Shown here: positions 1-7,291 of the stretch, piece after piece
Position numbering within the stretch: position 1 is the first letter of the stretch
How the letters are laid out: every line of letters begins with the position of its first letter
Source: an uncultured Dysgonomonas sp.
GTDB lineage: Bacteria > Bacteroidota > Bacteroidia > Bacteroidales > Dysgonomonadaceae
DNA length: 7,342 bases
Assembly (NCBI GenBank): GCA_945292135.1
Contig: CALYRA010000047.1
Coordinates: 1 to 7,342 of the forward strand
Reading direction: 5' to 3'
Program-made: the position numbers and the translations under genes
Notes under the pieces: model-generated
Database searches by the model: none
Told to the model about the DNA's origin: nothing
The model's input: the letters and a program-made list of their open reading frames with translations, nothing else

Positions 1-1749
1 AATAGGATTATTATAATAGCTGTATGATGTTTTAAGGATTAATGATTCTATCGGATTTATCGAAAATTGGAACGAATGCATAATTGTCGACTTCAATCTA
101 GGATTACCCATCCTGTTCATTAAAGAGTCTGCGCTTATACTTGGATCTAAGGAACTGAAATTCGGTCTTGTTATCCGAGAACTATAGGAAAATCCAATAC
201 TCCTGTTTTCCTTGTATTTATAAGTAGTTACTAAACTAGGGAAAATATTCACCTGCGTGGTGTCTATATAAAGATTGTTATCTTTATATCCTTTTCTATA
301 ATTACTTTCAGCGCGTACTCCTATCTTAAATAACAGTTTCGGGCTCATATTAAATATTCCGCTGATGTAAGCTGCATAGTTTTTCTCGGATGATATATAA
401 TCTTGTGTAAGGTTTAAACTGCCGGATAAGTTTGTATTATTTTCTCTTTTTATATAATAGAATTTAATTCCACTCTCCACTCGAACTTGGTCTATAATAG
501 GCTTAAAATAATTGGCTGTAAAAGTATATATATGGTTCTTATTCTTATTATAGTTATTATTTAGAAAAGGAATATCAGTATCCTTTTGTATATTGTAATA
601 ATCCCTGTCAGATTTATCATTATATTGGGTATAGTCTGTTGTGATATCTAATTTTTGGCCTACAGAATCAATATTCCAGACATAATACAATGTACTATTA
701 ATTTGATTTGATGAAGGCATATTTTTTGATATCGTAAAGAAGTCTTCCGCTAAATAATTGCTTCTTTGAGTAAACTCGTACCTTTTTACCTTACTATCAT
801 CAATGTAGCCATTTATCTGGAGCCCTATCATGTGTTTATTCGAAATATTATAGTCAAATGATGATCTGTATTGGTGAGCTTTTCTATGTGAATTAGAAGT
901 TGCATCTGAATTGAGTAAGTCTTGATAGCTTATCTCTCTAGTATTTTTCTCATATGATCTGGATTTGTTGTCTTGAAAGCCATAATAGAGTGATACAAAA
1001 AGATTATTGACCCTTTTGTTACCATCTATATAAACATTTTCACTTAACCTTCGTTTTACTGTGACATCACTGCCAATCTTAAAATAATCATCTTCGACAC
1101 GCTTGATGGTATTTATGATTATTATTGCATGTCCATCGGCTTCAAACGATGCGGGAGGATTGTCGACAATCTCAATCGATTTTATATTTTGCGGGTTTAT
1201 CATCCCGACTTCATCCAAGGAATTTACTTTTTTCTTATCTATATATATTACAGGAGTACCTTTACCAACTACTTGTATAGAGTTATTGTTTCTAATTAAA
1301 CCGGGTGTTTTTTGTAGCATCTCTATTCCATCAGATGCTTCGGACAACAGACTATTTTGAACGTTGACAATTATTCTGTCTGCTTTATTTGAGACTAAAG
1401 GTATTTTTCCTACTATTTTTACTTCTCCCAATAAGATTGGCGCAGATTCCATAAAAATATCATTTAAATCGTATTGCCCTATTCGATCAATTTTTAAAGT
1501 CTTATCCTTATAGCCATAGCTTGTAATAGTTAAAATCAAAGATTCTGAAGCTTTAAAATCTATACTGAACTTATCTGTGGTAAAGAAAGAAGAGAAGACT
1601 ACTGTAGAATCTGTTACTTTTGATACCTGCACTCCATAGTAGTCCAACCCTTTCTTATTTGCATCCAGTACTCTCCCTGTAACAGTTGTCTGGGCAGCTA
1701 AGGTAAGGGGTATGAACAATAAAGTAAAAATAATCAGTTTTATGTACAT
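1..1749 (-). CDS. Outer-membrane beta-barrel receptor (TonB-dependent receptor-like), 3' end beyond window
   Basis: Seen: the frame is open from ATG at 1749 to the left edge, 583 codons, with the C-terminus missing. Residues 1-19 form a signal peptide ending LTLAA before Gln20. Residues 21-103 resemble a carboxypeptidase-regulatory-like beta-sandwich (VTGRVLDANKKG). Residues 104-220 match a TonB plug, with TPGLI, VIYIDKKKV and IKSIEIVDNPPASFEADG. The rest is aromatic-rich alternating barrel sequence, including SSRITRPNFSSLDP and MGNPRLKS near the edge. This order is typical of the 'outer membrane beta-barrel family protein' group (OMP_b-brl_3), usually about 750-850 residues, so roughly 200 are missing. 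Inferred: it sits in the outer membrane and may import or bind a ligand, which cannot be named. There is no SusD-like partner in view, so it is not a clear SusC. The start is set by the signal peptide. It lies 20 bp after the apparent end of the TPR relic and may share its transcript. Confidence 0.93.
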   Translation of the reverse strand, partial: MYIKLIIFTLLFIPLTLAAQTTVTGRVLDANKKGLDYYGVQVSKVTDSTVVFSSFFTTDKFSIDFKASESLILTITSYGYKDKTLKIDRIGQYDLNDIFMESAPILLGEVKIVGKIPLVSNKADRIIVNVQNSLLSEASDGIEMLQKTPGLIRNNNSIQVVGKGTPVIYIDKKKVNSLDEVGMINPQNIKSIEIVDNPPASFEADGHAIIIINTIKRVEDDYFKIGSDVTVKRRLSENVYIDGNKRVNNLFVSLYYGFQDNKSRSYEKNTREISYQDLLNSDATSNSHRKAHQYRSSFDYNISNKHMIGLQINGYIDDSKVKRYEFTQRSNYLAEDFFTISKNMPSSNQINSTLYYVWNIDSVGQKLDITTDYTQYNDKSDRDYYNIQKDTDIPFLNNNYNKNKNHIYTFTANYFKPIIDQVRVESGIKFYYIKRENNTNLSGSLNLTQDYISSEKNYAAYISGIFNMSPKLLFKIGVRAESNYRKGYKDNNLYIDTTQVNIFPSLVTTYKYKENRSIGFSYSSRITRPNFSSLDPSISADSLMNRMGNPRLKSTIMHSFQFSINPIESLILKTSYSYYNNPI

Positions 1750-1769
1750 AAATATACTTTATTAAAAAA

Positions 1770-2389
1770 TTACAATTGATTATTTGACTTTCTCTGATTA
1801 TAGTGTAATTCTAAAAATTTATCCAAATTATCTTTACGATTGGAGCATAAATCAAAATTCTTGGCCTTATTAAATTAATCCCCGCTGATAAAAAGCGTTG
1901 TATAGCATTTGTGGCTAATAACTGTTTTTGAAATAATTCACCTATATTGTACTGAATTAACACATTAAGATTATTATTACTATTTTTTGCATACCCCTCA
2001 GCCTCCAAATATTCATTCATGGATTCCTTATTTTTATTTTGTCCTTGAAGAATCTGGCCACAATAATATGTAGCTAATGCTGAATTATCATAGTCATTTT
2101 TTGATAAAAAGTATTTCTTCACCTGAAATATTACTGTATCAGATGATATATCCTTATATGTTTTGTCTTTTGCCTGAATATATAGCAAATTGTAATCATT
2201 AATTTGTCTATCATTCAACTCGAAAACTATAATAGAATCCAAAATTATTAAAGCACTATCGGGATACTCTTCAATTACCCCCTTAGCCCAACTAAGTTGT
2301 TCAGCATAGTCTTGTTTATCCGTACAGCTTATAAGAGATACTGTTATGACCAAAATAGTCAGATATAGTAAAGAAGATAGTTTTCTCAT
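1770..2389 (-). pseudogene. Truncated, frameshifted TPR lipoprotein
   Basis: Seen: ATG at 2389 opens 192 codons ending in TAG at 1811-1813. Residues 1-22 are a lipoprotein signal with lipobox LISC (Cys22). Residues 28-60 (WAKGVIEEYPDSALIILDSI) and 105-170 (YYCGQILQGQNKNKESMNEY, then a further helix pair) are tetratricopeptide-like. From about residue 172 the frame turns into an unlikely tail (RPRILIYAPIVKIIW). The neighbouring frame gives a natural hydrophilic continuation, FNKAKNFDLCSNRKDNLDKF followed by LELHYNQRKSNNQL, ending with TAA at 1770. Known: related Bacteroidales TPR lipoproteins are usually about 500-600 residues and often continue into a membrane helix and coiled coil. Inferred: one base was lost near 1872-1876, and much of the middle or C-terminal part is also gone. 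A short functional lipoprotein of 192 residues is the alternative. The gene precedes the beta-barrel gene on the same strand. Confidence 0.7.
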
Positions 2390-2409
2390 GTAAAATAGTA
2401 AAAATATAC

Positions 2410-2417
2410 CAAATTTA
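2410..2417 (-). promoter_or_regulatory. Possible -7 box (TAnnTTTG) upstream of the TPR lipoprotein gene
   Basis: On the minus strand the sequence TAAATTTG fits the Bacteroidota sigma-factor -7 consensus TAnnTTTG. It lies 20 bp upstream of the ATG at 2389, so transcription would begin about 15 nt before the start codon. No good -33 TTTG element is found at the expected distance, and such matches are common in AT-rich DNA. Confidence 0.35.
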
Positions 2418-2595
2418 ACAAAAATTGTATAAATTATCCATAAATACAGGCAACTAAATTCTTATTGCAATCTAACAATAAAGCTTGTTCAATACATAAA
2501 CAACTGATTACTGATTGTTTTTATCCGAATAAAAAGGCTTATTTTGCTTAATATCTTGTCTGGGTAGTTTATTTGCTTCATAACTATGTAATCCC

Positions 2596-2653
2596 ACAAG
2601 TATAGAGCAAGTTTCGCAAGTCGAGTGACCGAAGGATTTATACAACTACTTGT
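2596..2653. repeat. Inverted repeat ACAAGTA / TACTTGT with a nested small hairpin
   Basis: ACAAGTA at 2596-2602 is the exact reverse complement of TACTTGT at 2647-2653, 44 bp apart. Between the arms, TTCG (2613-2616) pairs with CGAA (2630-2633) around an inner GTC-GAGT-GAC hairpin. This could fold as a small structured RNA on either strand or be part of a decayed element. The stems are short and chance is a real possibility. Confidence 0.3.
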
Positions 2654-2705
2654 TAAAATAAGATTTTAGTATAGTGTAAAAACTAACTAAAAAACTACTA
2701 TTTTT

Positions 2706-2760
2706 TTTGTACAACAAACTCTTTCATTACCTTCGTAATTGTTATTTGATGCTATCAAAT
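2706..2760. repeat. Three adjacent short hairpins
   Basis: Three perfect small inverted repeats follow one another: TTTGT/ACAAA with a 3-base loop (2706-2718), ATTAC/GTAAT with a 4-base loop (2726-2739), and ATTTGAT/ATCAAAT with a GCT loop (2744-2760). The last, with a 7 bp stem, is the strongest. On the minus strand they come 70-125 bp after the stop of the HAD relic, where transcript-end structures could sit, but no T run follows any of them on that strand. Confidence 0.35.
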
Positions 2761-2830
2761 TAGCGCAAATAAAAGTCAAAAGAACCGTTACCAATTCCTT
2801 ATATACCCAAATAAAACTCCTCACAATCAA

Positions 2831-3510
2831 TTAATAAAGAGACTGCGAAGTCAATTTTACAGGTGATGGATCTAAACAAACTTCAACCAATTTTTTGTCG
2901 TCAAGTTCACCTTTCAAATCATTAACAGTTAATCTGAAATTTTCTTTTAACTCTGCATTCAAGATGCGAATGAGTGTTATCCAAACCAATAAAAACCATT
3001 CCAGCAGTTTTAGCCGCTGTTAATGCTGCAAACGAATCTTCAAAAACTAGTTATTTTTTCGGCTTTCATAGACAATTTTTTAGCAGATAAAAGATAACAT
3101 TCAGGGTCAGGTTTTCCATACTCAAGCTGTGATACGGTAACAAGAGTATTAAAAAGCTTATTCTTATTAACTCCTATCATCTTTGTATTTGTAGAACTCG
3201 TAACCAGACCAACTGCAAATCCTTCTGCTTTTACTCGCTTTGCAAAGTTGACAGAACCGGTTATTCCTTGAAATTCTATTTGACTTTCAAACTTTTCTAG
3301 TTCGTCAATAAGCTTTTCTGTTTCGCCATAAGATAAATCAGAATTTTTTTTTAGATTTCAGGTAATGTTGTTCTCTTTATTTTTTTTCTCGAAGTTGGGA
3401 ATCCCAATGTTGTATTCTCTCCCTATACGTTTCCAAAATATGTCATATTGCGATTTGGTATCCAAGATTACGCCATCCATATCAAAAAGCAAGCAAGTAA
3501 TATTCTCCAT
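2831..3510 (-). pseudogene. HAD-superfamily phosphatase (beta-phosphoglucomutase-like), multiply frameshifted
   Basis: Seen: ATG at 3510 gives motif I, LLFDMDGVILDT, with the nucleophile and acid/base aspartates at residues 10 and 12. Then come motif II (VGLVTSST), motif III lysine (YGKPDPECYL) and motif IV (VFEDSFAALTAAKTAGM), and the reading ends with TAA at 2831-2833. Corrected length is about 225 residues, normal for the family. The frame is broken four times. An extra base in the A8 run near 3385 and a missing base beside the A9 run near 3352 leave the segment IKRTTLPEI out of frame, with TGA at 3358-3360. An extra base near 3048 leads to TGA at 3040-3042. Another near 2962 shifts the last 45 or so residues. 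Known: these enzymes dephosphorylate or isomerise small phosphorylated metabolites such as sugar phosphates. Inferred: the gene is inactive; its former substrate cannot be read from this. It is divergent from the DUF2339 operon. Confidence 0.92.
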
Positions 3511-3573
3511 AATATTTTTTCTTTGAAAAAGAAAGAATTATCAGTAGAGACGAAATGATTAAGATAAATAATG

Positions 3574-3581
3574 TATGTTTG
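3574..3581 (+). promoter_or_regulatory. Probable -7 box (TAnnTTTG) of the DUF2339-DUF3999 operon
   Basis: TATGTTTG fits the Bacteroidota -7 consensus TAnnTTTG. It ends 30 bp before the ATG at 3612, which would give a leader of about 25 nt. A TTTG occurs at 3522-3525, but that is about 48 bp away and too far to be the usual -33 element. The box lies in the 101 bp divergent region between the HAD relic and the operon, where a plus-strand promoter is required. Confidence 0.5.
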
Positions 3582-3611
3582 CACTATAAACCCAAATAAA
3601 GCTGCATCTAT

Positions 3612-6098
3612 ATGAATGATATATTAATTTTAGGTGTTATCGTCGTTATTATTGTTATATTAATTTTCTTGATGATTCCCATTATCATTTTAAGAAAAAT
3701 AAATAATATAAACCAAAAATTTGAGTCTTTAGATGATAAATTAACCATAATTAACTACAAATTGGAAGCTTTGAACAAAGCTCCAAAAGAAGAAACTGTT
3801 AATAGAGAAACCTTACCGGTGGAAGATAACATTCCTTTTAAAAATGATAATATTCCGATATCTGTTGCTGATGAGACAATCAGATATATGCAAGAACCTT
3901 TACAAGAAACAGAACCAATTAAAGACACTGATAGCAGACCTAAAGAGAAAATATTACCTCCACCTTTTGACAGAGAATCTATAGATCAACCCAAAGAGAC
4001 ACAAAGACTTTATCATGTTTATTATAATGAGAGTGACGGTTATTCGAAAAATTCTTTTATCTCTCAACTCAAAGATGCTTTTCGTAAAATATTCGGAGAT
4101 AATATCCTGACAAAAATAGGTGTGATTACCTTGGTATTGGGCATCGGATTTTTTGTTAAATATGCAATAGATCAGGATTGGATCAACGAGATTGGTCGTG
4201 TAGGTATAGGTATGTTTACAGGAGCATTGATTATTGGTATAGCACATAGATGCCGCAAAAATTTTCACATTTTTTCATCTATTCTTGTTGGTGGTGGTAT
4301 TGCCGTATTTTATATAACCATAACGTTAGCCTTTCGAGAATATGAGTTGTTTACGCAGACTGTTGCCTTTATTTTGCTTATTATTGTAACTTGCTTTTCA
4401 GTTGTTTTGTCATTATTATATGACCGTAAAGAGCTTGCTATATTTTCATTATTAGGTGCTTATGCTTCTCCTTTAATGGTGAGTACTGGTGCCGGAAATT
4501 ACATTGTTCTATTTACATATTTGCTGATAGTGAATGTGGGGATGTTATGTGTATCCTTTGTGAAAAAATGGCGAATTATTGGTGTCATCGCTTATATCAT
4601 GAATTTATGTTTCTTTTGGGGATGGTTGTTTAATTCGTTTGAGGAACAATATTTTGGAGCTATGCTCTTTGCCAGCCTATTTTTCTTACAGTTTTATCTA
4701 TTGGCTATTATTGATCATCATAAATATAAGAATAAGATCACATCTTTTCAGATTATCCTGATCTTGACTGATAATTTATCATTGTTTCTTGCTTATGTTT
4801 ATATTACAGGATATAATTGGTCTGAACTTAGGGGTGTTTTGACTATTGCAATAGCTTTGGTGAATGTTATTATTCTATTTTTCCTATACCGTAAAAGTAA
4901 TATTGATCGTAACTTATTATATCTGATAATTGGTGTCGCGTTGACATTCGTCAGTTTGTCTATTCCAATGCAATTAGACGGTTATTCCATTACTATGTTT
5001 TGGGCTGTTGAAATGGTTGTTTTATTGTGGATATGGCAGCGTTCTAAAATCGAAGTATTCAGACTTGGTTTCTTGGCGATTATTTTATTGGTATTGATTT
5101 CTTATATGATCGATATTTCGAAAAGCTATAACTCTTCTTTCGAAATAGCTAATTTTATAAATAGTTTGTTCATAACCGGTTGTGTGGTCATTATCGCATT
5201 TGTTATTTCATCTTTTCTGCTTCGCCGTGAAGAAGGTATAATCCGAATTGGAAATTTTAATCTTATTTCTGTCAGCATATTACGGAGTATATTTTATGTT
5301 ATTTCTGTACTTTTGATATTTATCGTTCCTTATCAAGAAATAAGTTTTCAAGTAGACAAGTATTTTGAATATAATAATTCATCTGACTTTCACGCTTTGG
5401 TTATGTGTACATACGCCTTTTTATTTATAGCCATATTAGCTTGCGTAAGATGGTATAAGGGAAAAGTATCTAAAATGTATTTTGGTTTCTTCTTGGCATC
5501 TGTCATTTTCTATATTTTGGTTTATATACCAATTTGCTTGAATTTCAGAGAGAGCGCCTTTTTTGAAGATGCTTATCCGCACGGCTATTTTTCAGTTCAT
5601 TTTATTGGTCTATTATCAATAGCATTACTTATTGTATGGCTATGTCGGAGTATGCGGACAGTGTTCCTTGACCGATTTACATTGATTAGTTGGATATTGG
5701 TTATATTAAGCGTAGTTATATTGAGTATAGAAACTGATAACATTGTAATTTTATTATTCGGAAATTCCGATAATTATTATCCTTTATTATATGATTTGCA
5801 TACATTTGGTTACCCGATATTGTGGGGACTTATGGCCTTTGCTCTTATGGTATGGGGTATAAAATGTAGAATTGTTGTGCTGAGAAAAATATCATTAATA
5901 TTTTTTGCTCTTATAATTGTTAAATTTTACATTTATGATGTTTGGCATATGTCTCAAACAGGACGTATTGTTTCGTTTGTAGCCTTAGGCATAATTCTTT
6001 TATTGGTATCTTTTATGCAGCAAAAGATCAAGACATTAGTAAAAGGAGATGTAAGTGACATTAATGAAAATGCAGAAAAATCAAAAGATAAACTATGA
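3612..6098 (+). CDS. DUF2339 family polytopic membrane protein
   Basis: Seen: 828 residues. An N-terminal membrane helix (about 4-27) is followed by a short coiled-coil-like stretch (29-57) and a charged, proline-rich linker (58-160). The hydrophobic core runs from 165 to about 805 with some twenty predicted membrane segments, then a charged tail. Family landmarks are FGDNILTKIGVITLVLGIGF and FVKYAID...GRVGIG (161-200), GGGIAVFYITITLAF (227-241), YDRKELAIFSLLGAYASPLM (270-289), and the C-terminal LWGLMAFALMVWGI, VKFYIYDVWHMS and GRIVSFVALGIILLLVSF (737-801). Known: DUF2339 proteins are large inner-membrane proteins of unknown function, often next to DUF3999. Inferred: it forms a complex with the next gene product, whose start codon overlaps its stop by 4 bp (ATGA), implying translational coupling. 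The start is chosen because the signal-anchor follows directly and a -7 box lies just upstream; no clear Shine-Dalgarno is seen. No catalytic motif is recognised. Confidence 0.93.
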   Translation: MNDILILGVIVVIIVILIFLMIPIIILRKINNINQKFESLDDKLTIINYKLEALNKAPKEETVNRETLPVEDNIPFKNDNIPISVADETIRYMQEPLQETEPIKDTDSRPKEKILPPPFDRESIDQPKETQRLYHVYYNESDGYSKNSFISQLKDAFRKIFGDNILTKIGVITLVLGIGFFVKYAIDQDWINEIGRVGIGMFTGALIIGIAHRCRKNFHIFSSILVGGGIAVFYITITLAFREYELFTQTVAFILLIIVTCFSVVLSLLYDRKELAIFSLLGAYASPLMVSTGAGNYIVLFTYLLIVNVGMLCVSFVKKWRIIGVIAYIMNLCFFWGWLFNSFEEQYFGAMLFASLFFLQFYLLAIIDHHKYKNKITSFQIILILTDNLSLFLAYVYITGYNWSELRGVLTIAIALVNVIILFFLYRKSNIDRNLLYLIIGVALTFVSLSIPMQLDGYSITMFWAVEMVVLLWIWQRSKIEVFRLGFLAIILLVLISYMIDISKSYNSSFEIANFINSLFITGCVVIIAFVISSFLLRREEGIIRIGNFNLISVSILRSIFYVISVLLIFIVPYQEISFQVDKYFEYNNSSDFHALVMCTYAFLFIAILACVRWYKGKVSKMYFGFFLASVIFYILVYIPICLNFRESAFFEDAYPHGYFSVHFIGLLSIALLIVWLCRSMRTVFLDRFTLISWILVILSVVILSIETDNIVILLFGNSDNYYPLLYDLHTFGYPILWGLMAFALMVWGIKCRIVVLRKISLIFFALIIVKFYIYDVWHMSQTGRIVSFVALGIILLLVSFMQQKIKTLVKGDVSDINENAEKSKDKL

Positions 6099-7291
6099 AA
6101 TATTTTTTAGGGGTATTGTTATTAGGATTAGGTTCATTATCTGGATATGCTCAGTATGCGTATAAAAGCGAAATTAGCGAAATTACCCAGAGTGGTTATC
6201 ATAATATACAGCTTTCGCAGGAGGCAATAGCATTGTCGAAGAAAACAGATTTATCGGATATGCGGATTCAAGATGAACAAGGGAATGAAGTGCCTTATTT
6301 GTTGCGATCCGATGAACCAATGAAAGGAATTGATCGTTTTATCGACTGTGAAATATGCCAAAATGTTGAACAAGACAGTATAAATAGTATAGTGGTTTCA
6401 AATAAAGATAAAAGCTATTTAAGTCGTTTATATATTACTGTGCGGAAAGCTGATGTTAAGAAAGACTATGTTGTTCGTGGTAGTGACGATCAGAAAAAAT
6501 GGTATATTGTTAAACAGAGGTCTATGGTTAATAATATTTCTCAAGCTGAAGATGGGAATGAAACTTTGATTGTTGATTTTCCAAAAGGAAATTTTACTTA
6601 TTATAAAATTGAATTAATTAATAATCAAAAAAATCCACTGGATATTATTCGTGTCGAAAGGCTTACTGATTACGATATTTATGGCAATTATGTTGAATTT
6701 TATTTAGGTAGATTTGTACAGAAGGATAGTATTGATAAGAAATCATACATTACATTTCCAAATGCCAAGGATAACTATCGAATAAATAAAATTGCTTTCG
6801 TTATTAAAAATGATTTTAATTATTATCGTGATGTTATAATTCAGGATGATAATTCTTATTCAAATTTTGTATTATCTTCAAAATTGAATAACGATATAGA
6901 ATTTAATGCAAATACATTTCAGACAGCCAATGTGTGCTTGACTATAAGCAATAATGATAATCCGCCTCTGGTTATAGATTCTATAAAAGCTTTTGGGCTT
7001 AGTCGTTACTTATCCGCTTATCTTGAAGCTGGTAAGAAATATACACTATTTTATGGTGATAAGAAAGCAGCGATTCCCGATTATGATATTGTATATTTTA
7101 GGAATGAATTGCCTGAAAATATGCCGATTATTAGTATTTCAGATGCCCAACTAATTCCTCATAAAGAAAAGATTAAAGAGAAATTATGGATTGAGAATCC
7201 ATTTTTTATGTGGTCGGCTATAATTATTGTTGGACTATTTATTACATTTTTGTGTATCAGAATGATTCGGGATATTAGTCGAAAAAAATGA
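6095..7291 (+). CDS. DUF3999 family exported, C-terminally membrane-anchored protein
   Basis: Seen: 398 residues. A signal peptide (1-19) ends GYA before Gln20. A long beta-rich extracytoplasmic part follows, then one membrane helix (about 371-390) and a basic cytoplasmic end (RMIRDISRKK). Family-like features are the N-terminal LSDMRIQDEQGNEVPYLLR (53-71), a segment near 108-190 (VVRGSDDQKKWYIV) that resembles a discoidin/F5-8C-type sandwich, and a C-terminal region with YLEAGKKYTLFYGDKKA (309-325) and PDYDIVYF. Known: DUF3999 members have no assigned function, are usually around 400-450 residues, and are commonly encoded beside DUF2339. Inferred: the beta domains stand in the periplasm, fixed to the inner membrane beside the DUF2339 protein, perhaps binding a glycan or other envelope ligand; the ligand idea rests only on the discoidin resemblance. 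Its ATG lies within the upstream stop region, so the two are probably translated together. Confidence 0.88.
   Translation: MKYFLGVLLLGLGSLSGYAQYAYKSEISEITQSGYHNIQLSQEAIALSKKTDLSDMRIQDEQGNEVPYLLRSDEPMKGIDRFIDCEICQNVEQDSINSIVVSNKDKSYLSRLYITVRKADVKKDYVVRGSDDQKKWYIVKQRSMVNNISQAEDGNETLIVDFPKGNFTYYKIELINNQKNPLDIIRVERLTDYDIYGNYVEFYLGRFVQKDSIDKKSYITFPNAKDNYRINKIAFVIKNDFNYYRDVIIQDDNSYSNFVLSSKLNNDIEFNANTFQTANVCLTISNNDNPPLVIDSIKAFGLSRYLSAYLEAGKKYTLFYGDKKAAIPDYDIVYFRNELPENMPIISISDAQLIPHKEKIKEKLWIENPFFMWSAIIIVGLFITFLCIRMIRDISRKK

Larger units (their letters stand above)
2390..2830. other. 440 bp intergenic stretch without a supported gene
   Basis: This AT-rich gap separates two damaged minus-strand genes. 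On the minus strand it holds only short open frames: 47 codons right after the HAD stop (2687-2830), 45 codons lacking any Met (2508-2645), and a 30-codon ATG frame (2489-2581, MKQINYPDKILSK...). The last two overlap in different frames and none shows a recognisable domain. Several small inverted repeats are present (2596-2653 and 2706-2760). No intrinsic terminator, with a GC-rich stem followed by a T run, is evident for the HAD relic. The stretch may be decayed coding or repeat-element DNA, but nothing in the sequence proves it. Confidence 0.6.

Noticed and set aside
1103..1360. Plus-strand 85-codon open frame
   Set aside because: It lies antisense inside the plug-domain coding sequence of the barrel receptor, which has clear family motifs, and has no recognisable domain of its own.
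2489..2581. 30-codon ATG frame (MKQINYPDK...) on the minus strand
   Set aside because: Open frames of this size are expected by chance in AT-rich DNA, it overlaps another open frame, and no domain is recognised. It is mentioned only within the gap description.
2590..2660. tRNA or known small RNA around the TTCG/CGAA hairpin
   Set aside because: No cloverleaf, anticodon arm or T-loop sequence can be fitted, and the stems are only 3-7 bp.
2706..2760. Intrinsic terminator for the HAD relic
   Set aside because: The stems are AT-rich and no T run follows them in the direction of minus-strand transcription.
3511..3611. Minus-strand promoter for the HAD relic in the divergent region
   Set aside because: No TAnnTTTG match at a suitable distance from the ATG at 3510 was found on that strand.
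3954..4268. Minus-strand 104-codon open frame
   Set aside because: It is antisense to the conserved DUF2339 region and has a cysteine-rich, unrecognisable product, as expected for a shadow frame.
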